Below, piece by piece: positions 9,241 through 17,308 of a stretch of DNA of 64,000 bases. A program made the position numbers and the translations under genes. The stretch comes from Calditrichia bacterium. GTDB lineage: Bacteria > Calditrichota > Calditrichia > Calditrichales > J004. The notes beneath the pieces were generated by a model. The model was not told where the DNA came from. It saw only the letters and a list, made by a program, of their open reading frames with translations, and made no database searches. How positions within the stretch are numbered: the first letter of the stretch is position 1; every line of letters begins with the position of its first letter. The stretch is taken from contig JACKAO010000001.1 in assembly GCA_020635035.1 (NCBI GenBank), forward strand, positions 62,001 to 126,000, given 5' to 3'.

Positions 9241-9567
9241 ATGGCTCAAAATAAAAATTCAAAATTAGTATACAGTACAGACCAGTCTGTCAATATATCT
9301 GAAAATGATTCGTTTACGGAAAATAAATCCGCTGGCTCTGATACTGCTTATATTGAAAGAGATAGAAAGCAGAGAAAAGGAAAAGTCGTCACCGTTGTAT
9401 CCCGTTTAAACGGTGACCTTAAGACTCTTCAAAAGGAATTACAAAAGCAATGTGGCGCAGGGGGCAGTGTAAAAAATGGAAATATTGAAATCCAGGGTGA
9501 TCACCGGGATAAAATAGCTTCGATTCTAAAAGAAAAAGGCTATAAAATTAAATTTATTGGTGGTTAA
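9241..9567 (+). CDS. yciH: SUI1/eIF1-like translation factor (YciH family)
   Basis: The C-terminal ~65 residues form the SUI1 fold: KGKVVTVVSRLNGDLKTLQK, then CGAGGSVKNGNIEIQGDHRD and a closing KGYKIKFIGG. This is the bacterial homologue of eukaryotic initiation factor eIF1, thought to affect start-site fidelity. The N-terminal ~40 residues are low-complexity and polar. The 108-aa length matches YciH. It is immediately downstream of the FAD oxidoreductase (1-nt gap) and convergent with the pyrophosphatase gene 4 nt away. Confidence 0.92.
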   Translation: MAQNKNSKLVYSTDQSVNISENDSFTENKSAGSDTAYIERDRKQRKGKVVTVVSRLNGDLKTLQKELQKQCGAGGSVKNGNIEIQGDHRDKIASILKEKGYKIKFIGG

Positions 9568-9571
9568 TATC

Positions 9572-10234
9572 CTAAGAGACAAAGCTTTCAAGCCCTGAGA
9601 ATTTTTCATTATAATCTGCACAACTATGATTAATCACCTCGTAAGCTTCTTCACGATCGTATGTGTGCGTTATTTCGCAAACATGTTTCTGTCCCGGTAT
9701 ATCCTTATAGGTTAGAAAATAGTGCTTAAGACGCTCAATAAGTTTTACCGGCACATCGTTAATATTAGCCCATTCTCCATAAACTAAATCATTTTTTAAA
9801 TATGCAATAATTTTATCATCGGCTTCGTTATTATCTATCATACGGAAACCACCAATAACAACTGCCGGAACGATAATATTGCTTTGGGTTATTGGTCTTT
9901 CTGTTAAAATACAAATATCAAGAGGGTCCTTATCTCCTACTATATCAGACCTATTTGTTTTTTGGTTACAGAATTCCGCGATACGTTTTCCGCAATACGT
10001 TCTGGGGATAAGCCCGTAAAGCATAGGAGGCATTGACGAAAACTTCTGTGGACGATCAACCTTCAGTAATCCTGACGTTTTATCTAATTCGTACTTAACG
10101 GTATCTGTAGGAACCATTTCAATATATGAGTTTACAACTTGTGGAGCTTCAGCTCCTGTTTCGACACCATGCCAAGGGTGAGCACGGTAAAGTAGCGTCA
10201 TCAGTCCAAAAATCTGATCGCCTAAAGATTTCAT
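9572..10234 (-). CDS. ppa: Inorganic pyrophosphatase, family I-like
   Basis: This protein hydrolyses pyrophosphate to phosphate in the cytoplasm, pulling biosynthetic reactions forward. The metal-binding signature DKDPLDICIL (DxDPxD) is present, together with EMVPTDTVKYELDKTSG and the substrate-loop segment YGLIPRTYCGKRI. Length is 220 aa, longer than the ~175 aa of E. coli Ppa, with added sequence at both ends as in some other bacterial and plant-like forms. It is a single gene convergent with the SUI1-like gene. A ribosome site (ggagatc, read on the minus strand) precedes the ATG. Confidence 0.92.
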   Translation of the reverse strand: MKSLGDQIFGLMTLLYRAHPWHGVETGAEAPQVVNSYIEMVPTDTVKYELDKTSGLLKVDRPQKFSSMPPMLYGLIPRTYCGKRIAEFCNQKTNRSDIVGDKDPLDICILTERPITQSNIIVPAVVIGGFRMIDNNEADDKIIAYLKNDLVYGEWANINDVPVKLIERLKHYFLTYKDIPGQKHVCEITHTYDREEAYEVINHSCADYNEKFSGLESFVS

Positions 10235-10429
10235 AAGATCTCCTGAGTGGTAAAAATTTAAATGATTTTATTGAAAACTAATTTTTATATTGTAAATTTC
10301 CATCGTGAATTTTTATTACAACGAGAACAATATTAAATTAGTTCGGTAACACAACTATCTGTAACAATTCATAAAACTTAAAGATAATTCACTAAAATTC
10401 ACAAAAAATCACAATGAGGGGGAACTCAA

Positions 10430-10957
10430 GTGGCTAAAGAAAAAAGTATTCCGGGTATTAGCCGGATAGACTCTAAACATACGCATGGCTGGTATGTTCG
10501 TGTCTATGCGAATGGAGGAGTATTTACATCAAAGCTTTTTAGCGATCGTTTATATGGCGGAAAACAAATTGCATTAAATAATGCTATAAAATTCAGAGAT
10601 CATAATCGTATGGTTGCTGATTTGCATAAAAGAGAAGGAAGAAATCCCAATCGAAAACCATTTTATAATAAACCTCCAAGAAATAATCATAGCGGTGTGG
10701 TTGGTGTAAATGAAGTAAAAACAACAATTCGGGGCCGTGAAGTTCATTATTTCCAGGCAACCTGGAGTGAAGATGGTAAAGCTCACTCAAGGAAGTTTTA
10801 CGTATCAAAGAAAAGAAAAAGGGAAGATGCTGAAAAATTGGCTGTTGATCTTCGCAGGAAAAAAGAGAAGTCTCTGATTAAGAAATGGAAGGATATGCAA
10901 AAAGAAGATCAGAAATGGCAAAAAGAATTAAAAAAGAAACTTGCTAAAGAAAAATAG
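10430..10957 (+). CDS. Protein with two AP2/ERF-like DNA-binding repeats
   Basis: This 175-aa basic protein starts with GTG, supported by gaggggg 7-8 nt upstream. The first repeat (about residues 9-62) has GISRIDSKHTHGWYVRVY, a KLFSDRLYGG strand and an ALNNAIKFRDH helix. The second (about residues 85-150) has SGVVGVN, YFQATWSEDGKAHSRKFYV and an EDAEKLAVDLRRKK helix. Both have the three-strand-plus-helix outline of AP2 domains, seen in bacterial and phage homing endonucleases and integrases and in short stand-alone proteins. The Lys/Glu-rich C-terminal helix may be a coiled coil. No catalytic domain is visible. Sites and role are unknown; a DNA-binding regulator or nucleoid protein is plausible. 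Confidence 0.75.
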   Translation: MAKEKSIPGISRIDSKHTHGWYVRVYANGGVFTSKLFSDRLYGGKQIALNNAIKFRDHNRMVADLHKREGRNPNRKPFYNKPPRNNHSGVVGVNEVKTTIRGREVHYFQATWSEDGKAHSRKFYVSKKRKREDAEKLAVDLRRKKEKSLIKKWKDMQKEDQKWQKELKKKLAKEK

Positions 10958-10966
10958 CAGAACTTG

Positions 10967-11024
10967 GGTAACATCGTAGCTTTACATTTAAACTAGCCTT
11001 TTATAACTTACGGTGTTACCTTTT
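10967..11024 (+). terminator. Long-stem inverted repeat, possible terminator
   Basis: GGTAACATCGTA (10967-10978) can pair with TACGGTGTTACC (11009-11020), 12 bp with one T-G wobble, across a 30-nt loop, followed by TTTT. It lies after the AP2-like gene and 57 nt before the peptidase gene. The long loop makes it weaker than a standard intrinsic terminator, so a regulatory hairpin is an alternative. Confidence 0.5.
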
Positions 11025-11080
11025 CTTCCCAATTTTTTATTTCCTATCTATTTTGTTCTTTCAACACAATAAGGCAAACA

Positions 11081-12055
11081 ATGGAATCTGCATTTAATCA
11101 GGCTGTGCAGTCTGCCTATATTGACTGTCTCGATCTGAAAAAGTCCGAATCTGTACTTGTTATTACAGATGATGATACCTTTGAAGTCGGTCATGCACTT
11201 TATGTTGGTGGCCAAAAATTCGCGTCTCAAGCACATTTATTGCTCATGCCGGTTGCCGAGGTCAACGGTCAGGAACCTCCTGATCCTATTGCACAAGCTA
11301 TGACCCAGTATGATGTGGTTCTTTGCCCTACGGCAAAATCGTTGACGCATACGGATGCTAAGAGAAATGCCTGTAAACAAGGCGTTCGCGTAGCAACTTT
11401 ACCGGGTATAACTAAAGATGTTTTTATAAGAACCATGAAAGTTGACTACAATAAAGTCGCTGAACGAACCTGGTTTATCAGCGGTCTTTTGGAGAAGACA
11501 GAAAAAGTATACATAAAAACCGATCTCGGGACAGATCTGATTTTACCAATATCGGGGATGAAACCGATCTCATCTACCGGGTTGATTAGAGAGAAGGGCA
11601 AAGGTGGTAATATACCAAGCGGCGAATCTTTTCTGGCGCCAAAAGAAGGAGAAACTCAGGGTACATTGGTTGTTGATGCTTCAATTGCGGGTATTGGATT
11701 ATTAGACAGGCCTGTAACTATAAAGATCAAAGATGGTTTTGCGTATGCGTTTTCAGGCTCCGATAAGTCAAAATTGCTTGAAAAAGATTTATCTCGTTTT
11801 GGTAAACCAGGATTTAATGTTGCCGAACTGGGGATAGGAACAAACGATGGAGCAACAGTTACCGGAAAAATACTTGAAGATGAAAAAGTTTTTGGCACAA
11901 TTCACATAGCTTTTGGAAATAATATCACAATGGGTGGTACTTGTAATGTAGGGATTCATATAGACTGTGTTGTGCAAAAACCTGATGTTTGGTTTGATGA
12001 TTTAAAAATAATGGAAAAGGGAAAGATGCTAGTTAAGGAATCTATAAATGATTGA
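11081..12055 (+). CDS. M29 aminopeptidase/NicX-like metalloprotein
   Basis: The sequence resembles the leucyl aminopeptidase T (M29) superfamily, which also contains the non-heme iron enzyme NicX (2,5-dihydroxypyridine dioxygenase). Visible features are NIPSGESFLAPKEGETQG with the conserved Glu, ELGIGTNDGATVTGKILEDEKV, and metal-ligand candidates His275 (TIHIAFGNN) and His293/Asp295 (GIHIDCVV). The 324-aa length is shorter than classical M29 peptidases (~410) and nearer the NicX-like group. The last 8 nt overlap rho, so translation is coupled. The true reaction, peptidase or oxygenase, is open. Confidence 0.8.
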   Translation: MESAFNQAVQSAYIDCLDLKKSESVLVITDDDTFEVGHALYVGGQKFASQAHLLLMPVAEVNGQEPPDPIAQAMTQYDVVLCPTAKSLTHTDAKRNACKQGVRVATLPGITKDVFIRTMKVDYNKVAERTWFISGLLEKTEKVYIKTDLGTDLILPISGMKPISSTGLIREKGKGGNIPSGESFLAPKEGETQGTLVVDASIAGIGLLDRPVTIKIKDGFAYAFSGSDKSKLLEKDLSRFGKPGFNVAELGIGTNDGATVTGKILEDEKVFGTIHIAFGNNITMGGTCNVGIHIDCVVQKPDVWFDDLKIMEKGKMLVKESIND

Positions 12056-13127
12056 AATTGAAGGATATTTGGAAAAATTCCAAAAAGGTTTTGGCTTTCT
12101 GAGAAAAGTTGAAAACAATTTTAATGCGGTTGATGGTGATATATACGTACCTGTAAATCTTATACGTAAATACAGGCTTGATGAAGGTGTATTTATAAAA
12201 GGAATTGCCGAGCCGGCAAACGGAAAAAATAAAAATCCAGTACTGAATGAGATTCAAAAAGTTAATGAACATTCCCTTGATGAGCTTCATAAGATAGTAT
12301 CTTTCAAAGATCTGATTAGTATTAATCCTGAAGATCGGCTCCATTTGAAACTAAACGACAGAGAGTTTATTGGAAGTGTGTTGGATCTTTTTACACCTGT
12401 CGGTAAAGGCCAGCGTGGTTTAATAGTCTCACCTCCCAAAGCAGGAAAAACAACAATTTTAAAACACTTTGCATTAGCGATTACAAAAAATCATCCTGGT
12501 ACAAAAATTTTTGTGTTACTGGTTGATGAACGACCGGAAGAAGTAACAGATTTTAAACGATCTGTGCCTGAAGCTCATGTATTATCCTCTTCATCTGATG
12601 AAAAAGTGGATAATCATCTTCGTATTACGAGACTGGTTATGGGGGCTGCAATAAAGAAAATGGAATCCGGTAACAATGTCGTGGTGCTTATTGATTCACT
12701 GACTCGTATGGGAAGAGCGTATAATAAAAAAACAAATTCAGGTGGACGTACTTTAAGCGGGGGCTTATCTGCCAATGCGCTTGACTTACCACGCCGTTTT
12801 TTTGGTGCAGCACGTAATTTAGAAAATGGCGGATCACTAACAATTTTAGCTACTATCTTGGTGGATACAGGCAGTCGAATGGATGAGATTATTTTTAATG
12901 AGTTCAAAGGAACCGGTAATATGGATCTCATTTTATCACAAAAATGTGCGGAACAAAGGGTTTGGCCGGCTATTAATATAAAAGAATCCGGTACACGTAA
13001 GGAGCACCTATTACTTTCCGATGATGAACTGCAAAAAGCCATGAAAATTCGCCAGGTTCTGGCAAGTATGAATGAAGTAGAAGCAATGCGTTATCTAAAC
13101 CAACTGCATCGTGATAAAAGCTTATAA
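12048..13127 (+). CDS. rho: Transcription termination factor Rho, short form
   Basis: This is an RNA-dependent hexameric ATPase that ends transcription. Residues 1-~70 form the cold-shock-like primary RNA-binding domain (GYLEKFQKGFGFLRK, DGDIYVPVNLIRKYRL). The ATPase follows with Walker A PPKAGKTT (Lys134), the LLVDERPEEVTDFKR segment and the Q-loop/R-loop region SGGRTLSGGLSANALDLPRRFFGAARN. At 359 aa it is ~60 residues shorter than E. coli Rho (419) and lacks the N-terminal helix bundle: the protein starts directly at the cold-shock fold. It overlaps the upstream peptidase gene by 8 nt, an unusual location for rho. Confidence 0.95.
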   Translation: MIEIEGYLEKFQKGFGFLRKVENNFNAVDGDIYVPVNLIRKYRLDEGVFIKGIAEPANGKNKNPVLNEIQKVNEHSLDELHKIVSFKDLISINPEDRLHLKLNDREFIGSVLDLFTPVGKGQRGLIVSPPKAGKTTILKHFALAITKNHPGTKIFVLLVDERPEEVTDFKRSVPEAHVLSSSSDEKVDNHLRITRLVMGAAIKKMESGNNVVVLIDSLTRMGRAYNKKTNSGGRTLSGGLSANALDLPRRFFGAARNLENGGSLTILATILVDTGSRMDEIIFNEFKGTGNMDLILSQKCAEQRVWPAINIKESGTRKEHLLLSDDELQKAMKIRQVLASMNEVEAMRYLNQLHRDKSL

Positions 13128-13130
13128 TCT

Positions 13131-13865
13131 GTGGATCCACTATTTATCGCTGCAATTGCTGTAACCTTTCTGGCCTATTTTGTAAAAGGTTTTTCCGGAT
13201 TTGGTCCTGCTTTAATCTTAATTCCTACATTAACAATTATTTATGATCCGATAACAGCCATATCATATGCCACAATTTTTGATGCTATCGCCGGTGTAAT
13301 TCTGCTATCTATTGTTTTTCGAAAGGTAGATTGGAAATTTGTCTTACCTATTACGGCCCTGCTTTTTACAGGATCATATTTTGGAGTTATGTTTATAAAA
13401 CAAATCCCGGCAGAAAAGCTTAAACTACTTATTGGGATAGTACTGATAGTTTTTATAGCCATTTTGCTAAGCGATCGTGAAAATCATTTTGAATTTATAA
13501 AAAAGACGGGAAATTCTTTTCTGCTTTCAGCAGCTTTTATCGCAGGATTTATTGGCGGGATTACAGGTATCAGCGGACCAATTCTTGTAATGATTTTTAA
13601 ATTACGTTTTGTAAAAGATGTGTTTCGTACTCAACTCATTGCCATATTTACTTTTGGCGGTTTATGGCGTTTGTTTTTATATAATAATAATGGGATAATT
13701 CCTGAGTTACCGTTATCCATTTTTGTTTTAATTGGGGTGGTTTTAATTGCATTAACAATTGGTCATTTATTCCAGACAAATCTGGATGAAAAAAGATTTA
13801 ACCGGTATATTTCAATTATTCTGATTATCCCTGCAGTAAATATTTTAATAGAAGTTTTTCGTTGA
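13131..13865 (+). CDS. TSUP-family membrane transporter (TauE/SafE)
   Basis: This 244-aa integral membrane protein has about seven to eight helices. It carries the TSUP N-terminal repeat GFSGFGPALILIPTL and the second-half repeat FIGGITGISGPILVMIF. TauE/SafE proteins export sulfite, sulfoacetate or related organic anions. GTG 13131 starts 3 nt after rho; no clear ribosome site is seen, so coupling to rho is likely. A second TSUP gene lies at 57509. The substrate cannot be told from sequence. Confidence 0.87.
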   Translation: MDPLFIAAIAVTFLAYFVKGFSGFGPALILIPTLTIIYDPITAISYATIFDAIAGVILLSIVFRKVDWKFVLPITALLFTGSYFGVMFIKQIPAEKLKLLIGIVLIVFIAILLSDRENHFEFIKKTGNSFLLSAAFIAGFIGGITGISGPILVMIFKLRFVKDVFRTQLIAIFTFGGLWRLFLYNNNGIIPELPLSIFVLIGVVLIALTIGHLFQTNLDEKRFNRYISIILIIPAVNILIEVFR

Positions 13866-13869
13866 GTTT

Positions 13870-14592
13870 ATGAAAGCTGTCATTATTCAACTCATAGTAG
13901 TATTATTTTTAGGCTGTTCTCAGGAAATTGATTTTAAACGCATTAATGCTTTAATGGATAATGAACAATTTGAAGAGACAATCAGATATATTAAATCAAT
14001 TAACACACAAACAATTACCGATTCTCTGGATTTAAAAAGACTTAATCACAAATTACTTCTTGCTACAAAAGCTGTTGAATTTTACAAAATTAAATATTCG
14101 TTGAATAATGATGATACATCCGGATTTATCATACTGATGGATTCATTATATCAAGTAATTCTTGGGATGGACTCATTGAAAGGGCGATGGTATAAATTTG
14201 ATTATCATTTTCTTGAAGCAAAATATTATCTTAAAAAACAAGACAAAAATAATTGGTTTAAAGCTATTGTTAAAAGTCTCGATTTTCCAACTGAAAGGCA
14301 GGATAATAAAATTAGTGCAACAATGGATATTGCATTCTACTATGCTGAAAAACGACAATATGAAGAAGCCAGGGAATGGATGGATAAAGCCGTAAGAAGT
14401 TTAGACATCTCGCAAAATAAACAATATGGTAAAATTTATACAGAATATATGAATGGCAATTTTAAAAATGCTGCAGAATTAACAAAAACAAATATTCAAA
14501 ATCAGGAAACAAAGCATTGGCAACAATTTCATAGCTTCCTTAAATTATACGCAGACTCACTAACAATGGAAAACCGATTCAGGTTATGGTAA
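13870..14592 (+). CDS. Hypothetical lipoprotein with TPR-like helices
   Basis: The protein begins with a lipoprotein signal ending in FLGC (Cys16). The remaining ~220 residues are mostly helical and charged. A segment near residues 155-178 (YYAEKRQYEEAREWMDKAV) resembles a tetratricopeptide repeat. I recognise no enzyme motif. It sits 4 nt after the TSUP gene and 1 nt before a cold-shock protein gene, so a shared transcript is likely. The function is unknown. Confidence 0.75.
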   Translation: MKAVIIQLIVVLFLGCSQEIDFKRINALMDNEQFEETIRYIKSINTQTITDSLDLKRLNHKLLLATKAVEFYKIKYSLNNDDTSGFIILMDSLYQVILGMDSLKGRWYKFDYHFLEAKYYLKKQDKNNWFKAIVKSLDFPTERQDNKISATMDIAFYYAEKRQYEEAREWMDKAVRSLDISQNKQYGKIYTEYMNGNFKNAAELTKTNIQNQETKHWQQFHSFLKLYADSLTMENRFRLW

Positions 14593-14593
14593 T

Positions 14594-14800
14594 ATGCAAA
14601 ATGGTATAGTAAAATCTTGGGATAACTCAAAAGGTTATGGGTTTATAGTCACTGAAGAAGATGATGAATTATTTGTGAATGTAAATGATTTACATGCATC
14701 GGTTCAGCCTAAAACTTTGAGAGAAGGACAAAAAGTACGTTTTGATGTTAAATTTGATATAAAAGGTGACAGGGCGGTTAATGTCAGAATTACGAAATAG
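14594..14800 (+). CDS. Cold-shock domain protein (CspA family)
   Basis: This 68-aa single cold-shock domain protein binds single-stranded RNA or DNA. RNP1-like WDNSKGYGFIV and the RNP2-like ELFVNVNDL segments are visible, with a closing RAVNVRITK strand. The start ATG is 1 nt after the preceding stop. It may act as an RNA chaperone; cold induction cannot be judged from the DNA. Confidence 0.93.
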   Translation: MQNGIVKSWDNSKGYGFIVTEEDDELFVNVNDLHASVQPKTLREGQKVRFDVKFDIKGDRAVNVRITK

Positions 14801-14812
14801 TTATCCTTTTTC

Positions 14813-14841
14813 TTGACAGAAAAAAAGAATCATTGTAAATT
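14813..14841 (+). promoter_or_regulatory. Sigma-70-type promoter for tRNA-Arg
   Basis: TTGACA (14813-14818), a 17-nt spacer and TAAATT (14836-14841) lie 17 nt before the mature tRNA-Arg 5' end. The perfect -35 element indicates a housekeeping sigma with E. coli-like preference. Confidence 0.7.
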
Positions 14842-14858
14842 AAAAATCTCAATTTTAT

Positions 14859-14932
<74 letters not shown>

Positions 14933-14940
14933 CAAACAAA

Positions 14941-14964
14941 TCCCCTGAAAAGGGGTTTTTTTTT
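14941..14964 (+). terminator. Rho-independent terminator after tRNA-Arg
   Basis: The stem cccct/agggg (14942-14946 with 14951-14955) has a gaaa loop and is followed by nine T residues. It ends the tRNA-Arg transcript just before tadA. Confidence 0.9.
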
Positions 14965-14972
14965 GTCTGAAA

Positions 14973-15467
14973 ATGGAAAAGGTTTTGAATTTTATAGACA
15001 ATACCAAACCAGATCACTCATATTTTATGCGTGAAGCACTAAAGGAAGCACGAAAAGCTCTAAATAGTGGAGACGTGCCGGTTGGTGCTGTCGTTGTTTA
15101 TGAGAACAGAATTATCGGGAAAGGATATAACCAGGTTGAATTATTGCATGATCCAACTGCTCATGCAGAGATGATCGCAATTACTTCCGCAACTGCTACA
15201 ATCGGTGAAAAATGGCTGCGCGAAGCCACACTTTATGTAACAGTTGAGCCCTGTTCCATGTGCGCAGGAGCATCAGTTCTGGCAAGATTGAAGAGTGTTG
15301 TTTACGGTGTGCAGGATATAAAAACAGGGGCACATTCCAGTGTAATTAATCTATTAAATGATACAAGGTTAAATCATCAGATTGAAGTTATCCCAGGAAT
15401 TTTAAGAGAAGAATGTGCTTTTTTAATGGTAGAATTCTTTGAGGGACTAAGAAATTCTCAAAAATAA
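14973..15467 (+). CDS. tadA: tRNA-specific adenosine deaminase TadA
   Basis: This enzyme converts A34 to inosine in tRNA-Arg(ACG). The zinc/catalytic motif HAEMIAI (His64, Glu66) and the second motif PCSMCAG (Cys94, Cys97) are intact. At 164 aa it matches TadA. The N terminus has ~15 extra residues before the conserved YFMREALKEARKAL helix. The gene follows the terminator of its own substrate tRNA by 8 nt, so read-through or a promoter inside the tRNA region would drive it. Confidence 0.96.
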   Translation: MEKVLNFIDNTKPDHSYFMREALKEARKALNSGDVPVGAVVVYENRIIGKGYNQVELLHDPTAHAEMIAITSATATIGEKWLREATLYVTVEPCSMCAGASVLARLKSVVYGVQDIKTGAHSSVINLLNDTRLNHQIEVIPGILREECAFLMVEFFEGLRNSQK

Positions 15468-15497
15468 AATTTTAATTATAAACCTAACTGTTTCTTG

Positions 15498-15584
15498 CGG
15501 AGAGACAGGGATTCGAACCCTGGGAAGGCTTGCACCTTCAACGGTTTTCGAGACCGCCCCGATCAACCACTCTGGCATCTCTCC
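15498..15584 (-). tRNA. tRNA-Ser (CGA)
   Basis: This is an 87-nt class II tRNA on the minus strand. The acceptor GGAGAGA pairs with TCTCTCC. The anticodon stem GCGGT/ACCGT encloses loop CTCGAAA, giving anticodon CGA. There is a long variable arm (GAAGGTGCAAGCCTTC type) and T-loop TTCGAAT. The discriminator is G, the serine identity base, and CCA is not encoded. Confidence 0.96.
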
Positions 15585-15662
15585 AAATAATAGCGGAAAT
15601 CACAAACCAGAAGTTACTATTCATATATAAATGGTGCAATACCGAATACGTTTTATAAGAGC

Positions 15663-16808
15663 TTAAAAATCAATAGTATATATTTTTTGAAGCTGTTTGT
15701 TATTTACGCTTTGTGGCATCAACCGCAGAAAAGTATTTCTTAATAAGATCATTAATGGATTTGAAAGTTGGGCTATTTTCCCGATCCTGCCTGATGTTTC
15801 TATTACAAATTTTGTACGTTTTAGTCTCCTTTTTTCAAAAGAAACAAAAGCTTTTCTATAATCTGTATTCTTTTGTATTTCATCAGCCAGAATTACTGCA
15901 TCTTCAATTGCCTGACAGGCTCCTTGTCCCAGATTAGGCGTTGTAGCATGAGCAGCGTCACCTATCAAAACGATATTACCAAATGCAAAATTATCTAATG
16001 GTCTAATATCGTTGATATCATTCCAGATTAGATTCTCAGGTTTTGTTTGCTGTAGAATCTGCTGAATGGGATCATGAAAATTTTTAAAAATCTCACGCAG
16101 ATCATCAATCGTATAATTTTGAAATCTTTGATTATCTGATGGCCCGTTAACGCAAGCAAAGAAATATAACTCATTTTCAGGCAATGGAACTATTCCGAAA
16201 CGACCGGCGGATCCCCAGGTTTCTGAGCTTTCTGTAATAGTAAGGTTCTTATTCTTAATTACCCCGCGCCAGCAGGAATATCCCGCATATCTAGCAGTAC
16301 TTTTAGGTAACAGGCTTTTTCTAATCTGAGAATGAATGCCATCCGCGGCAATAACATAGCGGGATTCGGTTTCTGTTCCATCATTAAATTGAATTGTTAC
16401 TGAATCTTTTTTCTGATTAATTTTAAGCACTTTCTTGTTTATTAAAACTTTTCCCTGTCCCAATTTTGATAAAAGTATTTTGTGAAGTTTCGCTCTGTGA
16501 ATACTAAAATTAGAAACACCATACTTTTTATTTAGAGAATTGAAATCTGTTTTTGTTATTGCTGTGCCATTTTGATCAAGAATAGTAAAGGAGTCGATGA
16601 TTTTTGCATGCGCGATTACTTCTTCTTTAATTCCTAAGTGATCAAACGCCATCATTGCATTAGCACCCATTCCAATTCCTGCACCAACAGCTTTTATTTC
16701 TGCTGCTGCTTCATAAACAAAGGGCTTTTTTCCTTTTTTATCCAATGCAATTGCAGTCGACAGTCCTGCAATGCCTGCGCCAATTATAATAATGTCTTCC
16801 ATAATCAT
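15663..16808 (-). CDS. FAD-dependent aromatic-ring hydroxylase-type monooxygenase
   Basis: This 381-aa flavoprotein monooxygenase is of the UbiH/salicylate hydroxylase/zeaxanthin epoxidase type. The three family fingerprints are present: GxGxxG in IIIGAGIAGLSTAIALDKKG, the DG motif VIAADGIHSQIRKSL, and the GD motif IVLIGDAAHATTPNLGQG. It begins with two possible ATGs (16808 and 16802); neither has a strong ribosome site. It is isolated on the minus strand between two tRNA-Ser genes. The substrate is unknown. A role in carotenoid epoxidation is conceivable but unsupported, since the crt genes are 30 kb away. Confidence 0.87.
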   Translation of the reverse strand: MIMEDIIIIGAGIAGLSTAIALDKKGKKPFVYEAAAEIKAVGAGIGMGANAMMAFDHLGIKEEVIAHAKIIDSFTILDQNGTAITKTDFNSLNKKYGVSNFSIHRAKLHKILLSKLGQGKVLINKKVLKINQKKDSVTIQFNDGTETESRYVIAADGIHSQIRKSLLPKSTARYAGYSCWRGVIKNKNLTITESSETWGSAGRFGIVPLPENELYFFACVNGPSDNQRFQNYTIDDLREIFKNFHDPIQQILQQTKPENLIWNDINDIRPLDNFAFGNIVLIGDAAHATTPNLGQGACQAIEDAVILADEIQKNTDYRKAFVSFEKRRLKRTKFVIETSGRIGKIAQLSNPLMILLRNTFLRLMPQSVNNKQLQKIYTIDF

Positions 16809-16944
16809 ACCTGATGATACTTTTATCAGATATGAAAACGAAAATTACTTTAAACAAATTCTATAAATAATGGGATGATTAAATAAAAAATGATTAAGCA
16901 GAGCTATGTGCTTTAATATGCAGCTACAAAATCTGCATCCTTTG

Positions 16945-17000
16945 AAAAAAGCGGGATTCGAATCACGCGAAAGGCGGATCCGTCATTCGACGGACCCACG
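16945..17000. other. tRNA-like remnant sequence upstream of tRNA-Ser
   Basis: This stretch contains gggattcgaatc, which resembles the T-arm of the nearby tRNA-Ser genes, and a perfect hairpin TCCGTC-ATTC-GACGGA (16979-16994). No complete cloverleaf can be folded: the T-stem closing pair is a mismatch. It may be the debris of a lost tRNA gene or a recombination scar. The rest of the 16809-17057 gap shows no gene. Confidence 0.35.
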
Positions 17001-17021
17001 GACAAAAGTAGTAAGAGTCAG

Positions 17022-17053
17022 AAAAAACAAAAAAAGCAGGCAAAAACCTGCTT
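17022..17053 (-). terminator. Rho-independent terminator after tRNA-Ser (GGA)
   Basis: Read on the minus strand, AAGCAGG (17053-17047) pairs with CCTGCTT (17040-17034) across a 6-nt loop and is followed by a T-rich tract (17033-17022). It begins 5 nt after the tRNA 3' end. Confidence 0.88.
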
Positions 17054-17056
17054 CCT

Positions 17057-17142
<86 letters not shown>

Positions 17143-17166
17143 AAATATTTTAATTTTAAGGCAGGG

Positions 17167-17195
17167 AATATAAACATTGTTTTTATTATTCTCAA
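17167..17195 (-). promoter_or_regulatory. Sigma-70-type promoter for tRNA-Ser (GGA)
   Basis: On the minus strand TTGAGA (17195-17190), a 17-nt spacer and TATATT (17172-17167) precede the tRNA 5' end by 24 nt. This fits a start of transcription about 18 nt before the mature tRNA. Confidence 0.65.
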
Positions 17196-17308
17196 CAACG
17201 ATAAAATAAAATTTAAAAAGAATCCCGGTTTAATTTTGTAAAAGCTATGAATATTTGGAATAGCTTTATTACTTAAGACGTTAACTAAAAGAAAAACATT
17301 GGATTATT

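Noticed and set aside
10345..10366. GGTAACA and TGTAACA before the AP2-like gene as a Pho box
   Set aside because: The two copies are 15 bp apart, not 11, and no -10 follows at the right distance.
12614..13042. 142-codon minus-strand frame inside rho
   Set aside because: Low-complexity Ser/Pro-rich translation opposite conserved Rho motifs; treated as a shadow frame.
15585..15662. Promoter for tRNA-Ser(CGA)
   Set aside because: Only weak TTGCAC- and TAACTT-like hexamers are found; not enough to annotate.
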